Source: CAYHWE01 sp964360445 (GTDB lineage Bacteria; Patescibacteriota; Patescibacteriia; Patescibacteriales; JAKAJF01). Taken from it: a stretch of DNA of 12,394 nucleotides. The position numbers and the translations under genes were made by a program. Below the pieces are notes generated by a model, which did not search any database, was not told where the DNA came from, and saw nothing but the letters and a program-made list of their open reading frames with translations. This document shows, one piece after another, positions 1-6,246 of this stretch. The stretch lies in the NCBI GenBank assembly GCA_964360445.1, contig CAYHWE010000030.1, positions 1 through 12,394 on the forward strand, in the 5' to 3' direction. Position 1 is the stretch's first letter; every line of letters begins with the position of its first letter.

Positions 1-1
1 T

Positions 2-868
2 AGCTATCTAATGAAATACACGGATAATAACCTCTATATTCATACTAGCGACGGCTCTATCATTAACAGGGCTGGAACTGGTCAGGCTCATAAATTTCAA
101 GGTCTTGCAGGAGGAGAATGGGCGGCAATCTCTTTTGCGTCCAATGAAGGCGGATATTTAAAATTATTCGGTAATAACGGAACTAACCTATTTTTAGAGA
201 ATCGTAATGGAGTTCTCCGTTTTGTAAATAGCACTTGGACATCCGCGCCGTTTACAATCTCCCAAACCGGAGATGTAAGCGCTAAAAGTGCTATAATAGA
301 CTTAAGTGTTTATGGAACAGCGTTGTCAGTGCTGGGCGGAAGCGGAGGTGGATCGGATCCGAATCAGGGTGGACAGATACTGATGCAAAATACCGGCAAT
401 GGATATAAAAAATATATGAGGGTGGATACAACCGGCGCCTGGCAATTATTAAATAATAGCTACTCAACCGTAGCCCAAGTTACTGATGGCGGTAATTTTT
501 ATGCCATATCTAAAAATTTCATGATAGATCATCCTTTGCATAATGATAAGAAATTAATTCACTCTTCTTTAGAGGGGCCGGAAATCGGCGTTTATTATCG
601 CGGCGAAGCAAAATTGAAAAACGGATATACCGAGATAACTCTTCCCGATTATTTTGAGGCCTTAACGAGAAAGGAAAATAGGTCAGTGCTGCTGACTAAT
701 ATTGAAGAGTTTGATAACATTGCCGTCAAGCTTCAGGGCGGACAAGCGATAAAAGACGGAAAATTTATAATTTATTCTGACAATAATAAGTCGGAGCAGA
801 GTTTTTATTGGGAAGTTAAAGCGATCAGGTCTGACTTGCCGCTACTTCAGACAGAAACAAACAAATAA
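2..868 (+). CDS. Surface/fibre-like protein, C-terminal part (5' end outside window)
   Basis: The reading frame is open to the left edge (codons for S-Y-L precede the first ATG at 11) and no ribosome-binding site is visible, so this is probably the C-terminal portion of a longer protein. Numbering from the ATG, residues 1-165 are rich in Gly, Asn, Ser and Thr with short beta-type repeats (GNNGTNLFLENRNGVLRF, GDVSAKSAIIDLSVYG), as in fibre or adhesin shafts. Residues about 168-275 resemble the C-terminal domain found at the end of many tail-fibre-like and surface proteins: KNFMIDHPL at 168-176, an LEGPE-VYYRGEA stretch at 187-200, LPDYFEAL at 211-218 and a final WEVKAIRSD at 267-275. I infer an exported or surface-exposed structural protein; there is no catalytic motif to name. 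It ends 8 nt before the next gene, so the two are probably co-transcribed. The family assignment comes from remembered motif similarity, not a search. Confidence 0.7.
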   Translation, partial: SYLMKYTDNNLYIHTSDGSIINRAGTGQAHKFQGLAGGEWAAISFASNEGGYLKLFGNNGTNLFLENRNGVLRFVNSTWTSAPFTISQTGDVSAKSAIIDLSVYGTALSVLGGSGGGSDPNQGGQILMQNTGNGYKKYMRVDTTGAWQLLNNSYSTVAQVTDGGNFYAISKNFMIDHPLHNDKKLIHSSLEGPEIGVYYRGEAKLKNGYTEITLPDYFEALTRKENRSVLLTNIEEFDNIAVKLQGGQAIKDGKFIIYSDNNKSEQSFYWEVKAIRSDLPLLQTETNK

Positions 869-876
869 TAAATTAT

Positions 877-1482
877 ATGATTAAAAAAACCATACTTTTC
901 ATTTTTATTTTAATCATTTTCGGAATAGGCGTAATTACAGGCCCTGCGCTTAATTTTAATAAAAAAAGCAATAACGGAACCAGTAATTCTTTTAAGGCTG
1001 GCTGGGACGCGGCTATGAAAAGATTTAAGGAAAACGGGATTGGGCCGATGATTGACAATGAGATAGAAATTAAAAATTTACAAGGCAGAATAGAAGAAAT
1101 CAAAGAAAATAAAATTAATCTGAAATTAAGCTATATAAATCCTTTATCCGACCCTGATTTAGATGTCAGAATAATAGAAATCGATAAGGCAAAAATATAT
1201 AAAATGGAGCAAAAAGACCAGGAAACATTTCAAAAAGAAATAGATGAATTCAATAAAAAAATAAAAATTACGGAAAAAACATCAATCACATCTTCCCCCT
1301 CCATTCAAGAGTTAACCCCTCTACTAACTCCTCCGAATATACTCGTAAAAAAAGAGATCAGCGCAGCCGACCTTAGAGTTGGACAGCAAATAACAGTTAC
1401 AAGTCAAAATAATATTAAAAATTCAAAAAACTTTTCAGCTGAAGAAATAGTCATTGAATCCATTATTGAACCCGGCGTTTAA
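877..1482 (+). CDS. Hypothetical membrane-anchored protein, possible OB-fold-like domain
   Basis: This 201-residue protein starts with a Lys pair and a hydrophobic segment at residues 5-23, an uncleaved anchor or signal peptide with no lipobox cysteine. A short polar linker follows, then a mixed alpha/beta region. Residues 64-86 (IEIKNLQGRIEEIKENKINLKL) and 166-193 (LRVGQQITVTS then FSAEEIVIES) have the rhythm of DUF5666-like small beta-barrel domains, where a G-x-I-x-x-I strand pair is followed later by a DLRVGQ-x-ITV strand. A Lys/Glu-rich segment (110-135) and a Ser/Pro/Thr-rich linker (136-155) lie between the halves. It starts 8 nt after the surface-protein gene, suggesting a shared transcript and perhaps a shared location at the cell envelope. 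I see no enzymatic motif. The fold suggestion is tentative; the anchor is clear. Confidence 0.65.
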   Translation: MIKKTILFIFILIIFGIGVITGPALNFNKKSNNGTSNSFKAGWDAAMKRFKENGIGPMIDNEIEIKNLQGRIEEIKENKINLKLSYINPLSDPDLDVRIIEIDKAKIYKMEQKDQETFQKEIDEFNKKIKITEKTSITSSPSIQELTPLLTPPNILVKKEISAADLRVGQQITVTSQNNIKNSKNFSAEEIVIESIIEPGV

Positions 1483-1498
1483 CATAGCACGCATATAC

Positions 1499-1527
1499 TT
1501 GCCAAAATATTTACTTTTTGTTATTAT
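1499..1527 (+). promoter_or_regulatory. Possible sigma70-type promoter for the tRNA cluster
   Basis: TTGCCA (1499-1504) and TATTAT (1522-1527) are separated by exactly 17 nt, a near-consensus arrangement placed to transcribe toward tRNA-Lys at 1610. The -10 element coincides with the loop of a long perfect hairpin, and a terminator-like hairpin lies between this promoter and the tRNA. It is therefore uncertain whether it drives the tRNAs. Confidence 0.35.
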
Positions 1528-1544
1528 CAAAAAGTAAATATTTT
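1504..1544. terminator. Perfect 17-bp AT-rich inverted repeat (terminator or operator)
   Basis: The arms AAAATATTTACTTTTTG (1504-1520) and its exact reverse complement (1528-1544) flank a 7-nt loop, TTATTAT. It begins 22 nt after the stop codon of the small membrane protein and ends in a T-run. It could be an AT-rich, possibly bidirectional terminator. Because a promoter-like pair overlaps it with the -10 in the loop, an operator role is also possible. Confidence 0.5.
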
Positions 1545-1563
1545 TCCGTTTTTCAGGCGGTTT

Positions 1564-1605
1564 CCAGCCGAAAAGCTGGTCAGCCCATAGGGGCTGATAT
1601 TTTTT
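1564..1605 (+). terminator. Tandem hairpins with T-tract upstream of tRNA-Lys
   Basis: Two consecutive hairpins are visible: CCAGC/GCTGG (1564-1568 with 1575-1579), then TCAGCCC/GGGCTGA (1580-1586 with 1591-1597, loop ATAG). The second is followed by TATTTTTT (1598-1605). That is the form of a rho-independent terminator, closing the operon at 2-1482. If the tRNAs are transcribed from a promoter further upstream, it would instead act as an attenuator or processing signal. Confidence 0.55.
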
Positions 1606-1609
1606 ACAC

Positions 1610-1682
1610 GCGCCCTTAGCTCAGTCGGTAGAGCAACAGCCTTTTAAGCTGATGGTCGCTGGTTCGAATCCAGCAGGGCGCA
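1610..1682 (+). tRNA. tRNA-Lys (anticodon UUU)
   Basis: A complete cloverleaf of 73 nt. The acceptor stem GCGCCCT (1610-1616) pairs with AGGGCGC (1675-1681), with discriminator A at 1682. The D arm is GCTC/GAGC. The anticodon stem is four pairs plus an A-A at the top, with the loop CTTTTAA placing TTT at 1643-1645. The T arm is GCTGG-TTCGAAT-CCAGC. The CCA end is not encoded (CAT follows), so it must be added enzymatically. Its 3' half is repeated exactly in the broken copy at 1921-1964. Confidence 0.95.
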
Positions 1683-1685
1683 CAT

Positions 1686-1788
1686 AAAAATGCAAAATTT
1701 AAAAATCAAAATGTAAAATTCAGGAATTCTGTCCGCCTCTGGCGGACTCCATAATTTTTAATTTTGATATTTACATTTTACATTTATT
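1686..1788. repeat. Dispersed palindromic repeat, copy 1
   Basis: An imperfect inverted repeat of about 100 bp. The central GC-rich palindrome GTCCGCC-TCT-GGCGGAC (1731-1747) is flanked by AT-rich arms that are near reverse complements. The left arm carries AAAATGCAAAATTTAAAAA and TCAAAATGTAAAATT. The right arm, read on the minus strand, is AAATGTAAAATGTAAATATC followed by AAAATTAAAAATTATGG. The same core and arm words recur at 8229-8338. It fills the whole gap between tRNA-Lys and tRNA-Thr, has no coding capacity and looks like a small non-autonomous palindromic element. Confidence 0.7.
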
Positions 1789-1792
1789 GTAT

Positions 1793-1868
<76 letters not shown>

Positions 1869-1881
1869 GAAATGTTTGAGT

Positions 1882-1962
1882 GGTTTCTTAGCTCAGTTGG
1901 TAGATCCGCCAGCCGGCGGACTTTTAAGCTGATGGTCGCTGGTTCGAATCCAGCAGGGCGCA
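1882..1962 (+). pseudogene. Broken tRNA-Lys copy interrupted by a palindrome
   Basis: Positions 1889-1904 hold a tRNA D-arm start (TAGCTCAGTTGGTAGA), matching the tRNA-Thr version. Positions 1921-1962 are identical to the 3' half of tRNA-Lys, from the anticodon loop through the T arm, 3' acceptor strand and discriminator. Identity continues two bases beyond it. Between them, the palindrome TCCGCC-AGCC-GGCGGA (1905-1920) stands in place of the 8 nt (GCAACAGC) that should complete the D stem and open the anticodon stem. The 5' acceptor strand (GGTTTCT) does not pair with AGGGCGC. D stem, anticodon stem and acceptor stem are therefore all lost, and I infer a non-functional hybrid tRNA remnant. 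Confidence 0.8.
1905..1920. repeat. Naked TCCGCC/GGCGGA palindrome inside tRNA remnant
   Basis: TCCGCC-AGCC-GGCGGA is a 6-bp perfect stem with a 4-nt loop. It has the same core as the two larger repeats at 1731-1747 and 8271-8306 but lacks their AT-rich arms. It sits exactly at the junction between the Thr-type D-arm segment and the Lys-type 3' half of the broken tRNA. Confidence 0.8.
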
Positions 1963-2006
1963 CAATTTTTAAACCCTCGCTAAATCAATTATTCCATCTA
2001 TTTACG

Positions 2007-3554
2007 TTATTCTTGCTCTATGAATAGCGGTTCTTTATTGAGAGTGAAAATAATTTTCCCATCTTTGACGACCATGGCATCTGTTTTAGACAAAGATGAT
2101 ATTTTAAAAGACTTAATAGTTTCCATATCCAAAATTATTTCCTGAGGAGATGTAGCGGATTTTTTAATCGCCGAAGGAGCTGATATCTGTTTCCCTTGTT
2201 TGATTATCGGCTGCGTTTCCGCCCAAAACAAAAATGGGGTAAAAGCAATCCATGCTTTTTTGCCATTAGCATCACTAAATTCTTCAACCCAGTAATTTGT
2301 AGAATTAAAATTGCCCGCTATTCTCTTTGAATAATAAGGATATTTCTTAAAGAAGTTAAGGAGATTTTTGTAAAAATTAAATTGCTTGGTTGTTTCGTAA
2401 TCTTCCGTAGTTGAGTCAAAAAAGAATAGCCCAGTATTTTTAAGTGATTCGGTAGATTTTATATTGGACGTCATAAGACCGATTATATTTCTCTCCTTAC
2501 TCTCGCTTAAAGTCAAAACGAATCTTTCCGCTAATAATATCATAATCTCATCATCTGATCTCCAATCAAAATTTGGCGGCCCATCCGCATTCTTAAACGG
2601 CATATCAACAGCTCCCTCTGTCACAAAAATTGATTTACCGGCATAACCGTAATCATTTAATAATTGCCTGTATGTTTTATAGACTTCCGCTTCGGACAAA
2701 AAATTATATTCAACACCTTCTCCTTTAGCCGTCTGAATATAACTGCTTTTTTTCGGATAAAAATGGAGCGCTAAAAAATCAAATTTCGGCTTTGCCGAAA
2801 AATACTCTTTATAATAACTATTCATCACTTTGTTTTCATCAGAATCCGCAGCTGAAGCCAAAAAACCGGCGGTACCCACATTAATGTAAGGATATTTTTC
2901 TTTTACTTTGTTATACGCAGCGATATCTGATTTCGCAAGATCGGCGGGCGTTCCGCTGAAATGCGCGCTCTTTTTCCCGTCATAATCTTGAATCGGCTCA
3001 TTTTGAAGTTCAATATAATTCATTTCCTTTTCATCATAAAATTCATCAAGGAATGAAATGACAAAATTTGCATATTTTTCATAATTCTTGTCATCGTTTC
3101 CTCCCAATTTATAAAATGCAGGCAATATGGAAATATTATATTTTTTTGCCAAACCAATAATATGATAATAATCCATGGATTTTTGAGCCCATCCCGAATC
3201 GCTATAGATTATGGGAATCAATACATAATCCACTCCAAGCTCTTTGGCTAATTTAAAATTAGTTTCAGTCAATTCTTTATTATAACTCATTTCACTTGGC
3301 GGTATTCCGGCCGACACGCTGAGATTGTCTATTTTAATTCCAGAGATAAGTCCGGCTTTGCTTTGTAAAATTTGTTGTTTCTTGCAATCCCTGGGGCACA
3401 ATTTAGCATTTATTCGTTCCTTGCCATCACAAATACCGTCTCCACATTTGCTTGTCAAAGGCTCGGGGTGATATTTTTGAAAAACAAAATAAGCGCTGAC
3501 AGCAACAGCAAGAACAGTTAAAGCAATTGAAATTGAAATAATTAATTTATTCAT
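2007..3554 (-). CDS. Membrane-anchored glycoside-hydrolase-like TIM-barrel protein
   Basis: A 515-residue protein. The ATG at 3554 is preferred over the longer frame start at 3647 because it puts the hydrophobic segment (residues 4-25) directly at the N terminus, just after an extended -10 promoter. After the anchor there is a Cys motif, CGDGICDG-x9-CPRDC (Cys 37, 42, 53, 57), of the small disulfide or metal-binding kind seen in extracellular proteins. Residues about 70-405 resemble a clan-A glycoside hydrolase barrel (GH39/GH5-like). Candidate acid/base Glu186 lies in IELQNEP after a beta strand, and candidate nucleophile Glu313 lies in IFVTEGAV about 127 residues later. The C-terminal 100 residues look beta-rich, perhaps an accessory domain. 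I infer an exported, membrane-tethered enzyme acting on a polysaccharide. Substrate is unknown and activity unproven. Base composition is more AT-rich than dnaB next door. Confidence 0.75.
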   Translation of the reverse strand: MNKLIISISIALTVLAVAVSAYFVFQKYHPEPLTSKCGDGICDGKERINAKLCPRDCKKQQILQSKAGLISGIKIDNLSVSAGIPPSEMSYNKELTETNFKLAKELGVDYVLIPIIYSDSGWAQKSMDYYHIIGLAKKYNISILPAFYKLGGNDDKNYEKYANFVISFLDEFYDEKEMNYIELQNEPIQDYDGKKSAHFSGTPADLAKSDIAAYNKVKEKYPYINVGTAGFLASAADSDENKVMNSYYKEYFSAKPKFDFLALHFYPKKSSYIQTAKGEGVEYNFLSEAEVYKTYRQLLNDYGYAGKSIFVTEGAVDMPFKNADGPPNFDWRSDDEIMILLAERFVLTLSESKERNIIGLMTSNIKSTESLKNTGLFFFDSTTEDYETTKQFNFYKNLLNFFKKYPYYSKRIAGNFNSTNYWVEEFSDANGKKAWIAFTPFLFWAETQPIIKQGKQISAPSAIKKSATSPQEIILDMETIKSFKISSLSKTDAMVVKDGKIIFTLNKEPLFIEQE

Positions 3555-3571
3555 ATTTAGTACATAGCTAA

Positions 3572-3580
3572 AGTATACCA
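3572..3580 (-). promoter_or_regulatory. Extended -10 promoter of the glycoside-hydrolase-like gene
   Basis: Read on the minus strand, TGG-TATACT forms an extended -10 element 17 nt upstream of the ATG at 3554. No good -35 is present, as is common with extended -10 promoters. The predicted leader is only about 10 nt and lacks a Shine-Dalgarno sequence. This supports the internal ATG as the true start. Confidence 0.5.
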
Positions 3581-3732
3581 TTAAAATGAGTTTTAATCGA
3601 GCGCAAACATGATTTATTGAAAAAATCAACCCCAAACAAAAACCCAATTAGTTTTCGTTCCTCGGGAGAGTTCTATGCTCTTCAATTCCGAATAAAGTAA
3701 AAATACCCTTGAAAAGCAGGTTTTATAATAAC

Positions 3733-3762
3733 TTGCATTGAAAATTATTACCGGTGGATAAT
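3733..3762 (+). promoter_or_regulatory. Candidate dnaB promoter region with a DnaA-box-like site
   Basis: TTGCAT (3733-3738) and GATAAT (3757-3762) are spaced by 18 nt and point toward dnaB. A perfect TATAAT also occurs at 3724-3729 but has no -35 at the right distance. GGTGGATAA (3753-3761), read on the minus strand as TTATCCACC, matches the DnaA box at 8 of 9 positions and overlaps the proposed -10. The rest of the 275-bp divergent gap (3555-3829) shows nothing else I can name. Confidence 0.3.
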
Positions 3763-3829
3763 CGGTGGAAAGACCAGTATTGCCAAAAATATCCTGCCAA
3801 TGTAGCATATAAGAAGTAACATACTTTCT

Positions 3830-5221
3830 ATGGATAATAAATCTCAAATTGAAAAATTGCCTCCGCAGAACATAGAAGCTGAGCAATCGCTTTTAGGCTG
3901 TCTTTTGATAGATAAAGACTCCATCATCAAGATAGGAGATCTGTTATATGACGATGACTTCTATAAAGACAGCCACAAGCTGATATTTGAAACGATCAGG
4001 GAGCTTTATACCCGCCACGAACCGATCGATATCATCAGCCTGACCAACAGGCTTGAAGAAAAAGGCAAATTGGAGGCTATCGGCGGCCGCACCTACCTGG
4101 CCCAGCTCTCCAACACCGTCGCTACCGCCTCCCATGTCGTCCATTACGCGAACATCATCCAGCGCAAAGCGACATTAAGAAGACTCCTGCATTCCGCGAG
4201 CGAAATAACTGAATTGGGATACAAGGAAGAAGACGATGTCGACCAGCTCCTTGACGCGGCTGAACAGAAATTATTCGGCGTTTCTCAGAAATACCTGAAA
4301 AATATTTTCGTGCCGATCGACAATTTACTTACCGACGCCTTTAACCGCATAGACGAGCTGCACAAACAAAGCGGAAAACTGCGCGGATTGCCGACCGGAT
4401 ATTACGAACTGGATAATCTCTTAGCCGGCCTGCAAAAATCCGACCTGATCATCCTTGCCGCAAGGCCCAGCGTTGGAAAAACATCTTTCGCCCTGGATAT
4501 AGCAAGGCAGGTGGCGATAAAAAATAAAGCCGCTGTCGGCATATTCTCGCTTGAAATGAGCAAAGAGCAATTAGTCGACCGTATGCTTTGCGCCCAAGCC
4601 GGAGTCAGCCTGTGGAAAATGCGCACAGGCAATCTGTCCGATCATGACGAAGACAATGATTTTGTCCGTATCGGTTCCGCCATGGGGCAGCTTTCCGAGG
4701 CGCGCATATTCATCGATGATTCAGCCAGCACGAGCATTATGGAAATAAGGACGAAAGCAAGACGTTTGCAGATGGAAAAAGGGCTGGATATGCTGGTTGT
4801 CGACTACCTCCAGCTTATGGAAGGAAGAGGTAAATACACCGACAATCGCGTGCAGGAAATAGCGGAAATCTCAAGAGGACTGAAAGGCATAGCTCGCGAA
4901 TTGAATATTCCGGTGATCGCCTTGTCGCAGCTATCCCGCATAGTGGAACAGACAAAGCCGGCCATCCCGAAACTGTCGCATCTGCGCGAATCCGGCTCGA
5001 TCGAACAAGACGCCGATATCGTAATGTTCATTTACAGGAAAGCCGCGGACAGGAATTACAATTTTGACGAACTGACGGAAGAAGAAAAAACTCTGGCTGA
5101 AATCCATATCGCGAAACACAGAAACGGCCCTACCGGAAAGATAGACCTGCATTTCCATGGCGACACAGTCAGTTTCAGAAACTTGTCAAAAACACAATAC
5201 GAAGAACCCCCAATATATTAA
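3830..5221 (+). CDS. dnaB: Replicative DNA helicase DnaB
   Basis: The 463-residue product is close to the usual DnaB length. It is the hexameric RecA-fold helicase that unwinds DNA at the replication fork and recruits primase. The N-terminal all-helical domain (about residues 9-110, starting PPQNIEAEQSLLGCLL) is followed by a linker and the ATPase domain from about 185 (GLPTGYYELDNLLAGL). Walker A is ARPSVGKTS at 211-219 with Lys217. Walker B is LVVDYLQLM at 322-330 with Asp325. ALSQLSR lies at 364-370, the signature RESGSIEQDAD at 386-396, and the arginine-finger region KHRNGPTG at 429-436. No intein interrupts it. The ATG at 3830 gives the standard N terminus; the ribosome-binding site is weak. 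It leads a plus-strand cluster with ybaB and recR. Codon use is noticeably more GC-rich than in genes to the left. Confidence 0.97.
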   Translation: MDNKSQIEKLPPQNIEAEQSLLGCLLIDKDSIIKIGDLLYDDDFYKDSHKLIFETIRELYTRHEPIDIISLTNRLEEKGKLEAIGGRTYLAQLSNTVATASHVVHYANIIQRKATLRRLLHSASEITELGYKEEDDVDQLLDAAEQKLFGVSQKYLKNIFVPIDNLLTDAFNRIDELHKQSGKLRGLPTGYYELDNLLAGLQKSDLIILAARPSVGKTSFALDIARQVAIKNKAAVGIFSLEMSKEQLVDRMLCAQAGVSLWKMRTGNLSDHDEDNDFVRIGSAMGQLSEARIFIDDSASTSIMEIRTKARRLQMEKGLDMLVVDYLQLMEGRGKYTDNRVQEIAEISRGLKGIARELNIPVIALSQLSRIVEQTKPAIPKLSHLRESGSIEQDADIVMFIYRKAADRNYNFDELTEEEKTLAEIHIAKHRNGPTGKIDLHFHGDTVSFRNLSKTQYEEPPIY

Positions 5222-5291
5222 TTAACAATTATAAATTAACAATTTACAATTATTTAATACTCCTTTCATTGAAAATTGAAAATTAAATTCT
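5222..5291. repeat. AT-rich repetitive spacer between dnaB and ybaB
   Basis: The 70-bp gap is almost pure A/T and built from short recurring words. ATTAACAATT occurs twice close together, a variant TTTACAATT follows, and then ATTGAAA occurs in tandem (about 5269-5282). It contains no ORF, no clear promoter and no terminator. It may be a decayed copy of an AT-rich dispersed repeat, but it lacks the TCCGCC core found elsewhere. Confidence 0.35.
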
Positions 5292-5567
5292 ATGTTTAAC
5301 AAATTAAAACAATTCAAAGACCTACGGGATCAGGCTAAGAAAATGCAGAATGCTTTATCCGGCGAAGTGATTATGGCTGAAAAAGGCGGAGTCAAAATCG
5401 TGATGAACGGGAATATGGAAATCACTTCCGTGACTATCAACGATGGCCTGTCGAAAGAAAGCCTTGAGGGCATGGTCCAGGGCGCGGTTAACGACGCGAT
5501 CAAAAAAACACAAAGGGTAATGGCTCAAAAAATGCAGGAAATGGGAGGCCTTCCAGGATTACAATAA
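5292..5567 (+). CDS. ybaB: YbaB/EbfC family nucleoid-associated protein
   Basis: This 91-residue protein has the family layout. An N-terminal helix holds the KMQ motif (LRDQAKKMQNAL, residues 11-22). A beta hairpin follows (GEVIMAEKGGVKIVMNGNMEITSVTIND, 24-51), then a long C-terminal helix (LEGMVQGAVNDAIKKTQRVMAQKMQEM) and a Gly/Pro/Leu tail. Family members are dimeric DNA-binding proteins tied to nucleoid structure and often encoded directly upstream of recR, as here. The length is slightly short of the E. coli protein (about 109). Its stop codon is one base from the recR start, so translation of the two is probably coupled. Confidence 0.9.
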   Translation: MFNKLKQFKDLRDQAKKMQNALSGEVIMAEKGGVKIVMNGNMEITSVTINDGLSKESLEGMVQGAVNDAIKKTQRVMAQKMQEMGGLPGLQ

Positions 5568-5568
5568 G

Positions 5569-6174
5569 ATGAAATATCCTCGTCCTATCCAAAATCTGAT
5601 AGATTTGCTGTCGACTATCCCGACAGTGGGACACAAAACCGCGGAAAGATACGCTTTTCACCTGCTCAGGAGAAACAATGACGATTTGCAAAATCTGGCC
5701 AAGGCGATCACTGAACTGAAAAATAATATCACCGTATGCAAAAATTGTTTTGCCATTTCCGAAAAAGATCCATGCAGCATATGCTCGGACGGACAAAGGA
5801 ACAAGAATATATTATGCATAACAGCCGGCTACAGAGATCTCGTAAGCATCGAGGCGACAAGACAATACAACGGGCTGTATTTCATCCTGGGCGGAACGAT
5901 CAATCCTGTCATGGATCATAGCCCGGCCCAGCTTAATATACAGCCTCTTCTGAATATGGTAAAAGACGGCAGCGTCAAAGAAATCATCCTAGCCTTGAAC
6001 CCCGACATGGAAGGCGAAACGACTTCATTATACCTGATCAAACAGATAAAGCAGATGGATATTCCGGATCTGAAGATAACAAGATTGGCCAAGGGCCTGC
6101 CGATGGGTGCTGACTTGGAATACGCGGATGAGATAACTTTGGGCAACGCGTTGAGGTATAGGAATGAACTGTAA
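5569..6174 (+). CDS. recR: Recombination mediator protein RecR
   Basis: A 201-residue protein, the same length as E. coli RecR. It acts in RecFOR-type loading of RecA onto gapped DNA. The helix-hairpin-helix is at residues 13-33 (LLSTIPTVGHKTAERYAFHLL). The zinc-binding cysteines C57, C60, C69 and C72 occupy the same positions as in E. coli. The Toprim region spans about 80-175, with IEATRQYNGLYFILGG (94-109) and LNPDMEGE (143-150), and the C-terminal RLAKGLPMGADLEYAD segment is well kept. One departure: the first Toprim strand reads ITAGYRD (84-90) where most RecR proteins have a Glu (VVE-x-P-x-D). The gene starts one base after ybaB and is followed by a strong terminator. No recO or recF lies in the window. 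Confidence 0.96.
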   Translation: MKYPRPIQNLIDLLSTIPTVGHKTAERYAFHLLRRNNDDLQNLAKAITELKNNITVCKNCFAISEKDPCSICSDGQRNKNILCITAGYRDLVSIEATRQYNGLYFILGGTINPVMDHSPAQLNIQPLLNMVKDGSVKEIILALNPDMEGETTSLYLIKQIKQMDIPDLKITRLAKGLPMGADLEYADEITLGNALRYRNEL

Positions 6175-6203
6175 AACTAAAATTCCACGCTGTCATTGAC
6201 ATT

Positions 6204-6238
6204 AAAAAAATCCCGTTCTTTTCGAACGGGATTTTTTT
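6204..6238. terminator. Bidirectional terminator between recR and rplU
   Basis: The stem TCCCGTTC (6211-6218) pairs with GAACGGGA (6224-6231) around a 5-nt loop. Seven A on the left and seven T on the right extend the stem and provide a U-tract on either strand. It lies 30 nt after recR and 9 nt past the rplU stop, so it can serve both convergent genes. Confidence 0.93.
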
Positions 6239-6246
6239 AATGGAGT

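Noticed and set aside
11..13. ATG at 11 as the true start of the fibre-like protein
   Set aside because: The frame is open upstream to the edge, there is no ribosome-binding site, and the protein begins in the middle of a repeat-rich shaft without a signal peptide.
1882..1962. Third functional tRNA (Lys) with an unusual insertion or intron
   Set aside because: The 5' acceptor strand does not pair with the 3' strand, and 8 nt of the D and anticodon stems are missing. Removing the palindrome would not restore the cloverleaf.
3555..3647. N-terminal extension of the glycoside-hydrolase-like gene to an ATG at 3647
   Set aside because: The extension would bury the signal anchor 31 residues in. 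It also spans the extended -10 promoter and has no ribosome-binding site, so the ATG at 3554 fits better.
3724..3729. Perfect TATAAT upstream of dnaB as the main -10
   Set aside because: No acceptable -35 lies at 16-18 nt; the nearest TTGAAA is only 9 nt away. It is kept only as a secondary possibility.
3626..3886. 86-codon minus-strand frame across the dnaB start
   Set aside because: It overlaps the dnaB promoter region and first codons, has no ribosome-binding site, and its composition looks like translated intergenic DNA.
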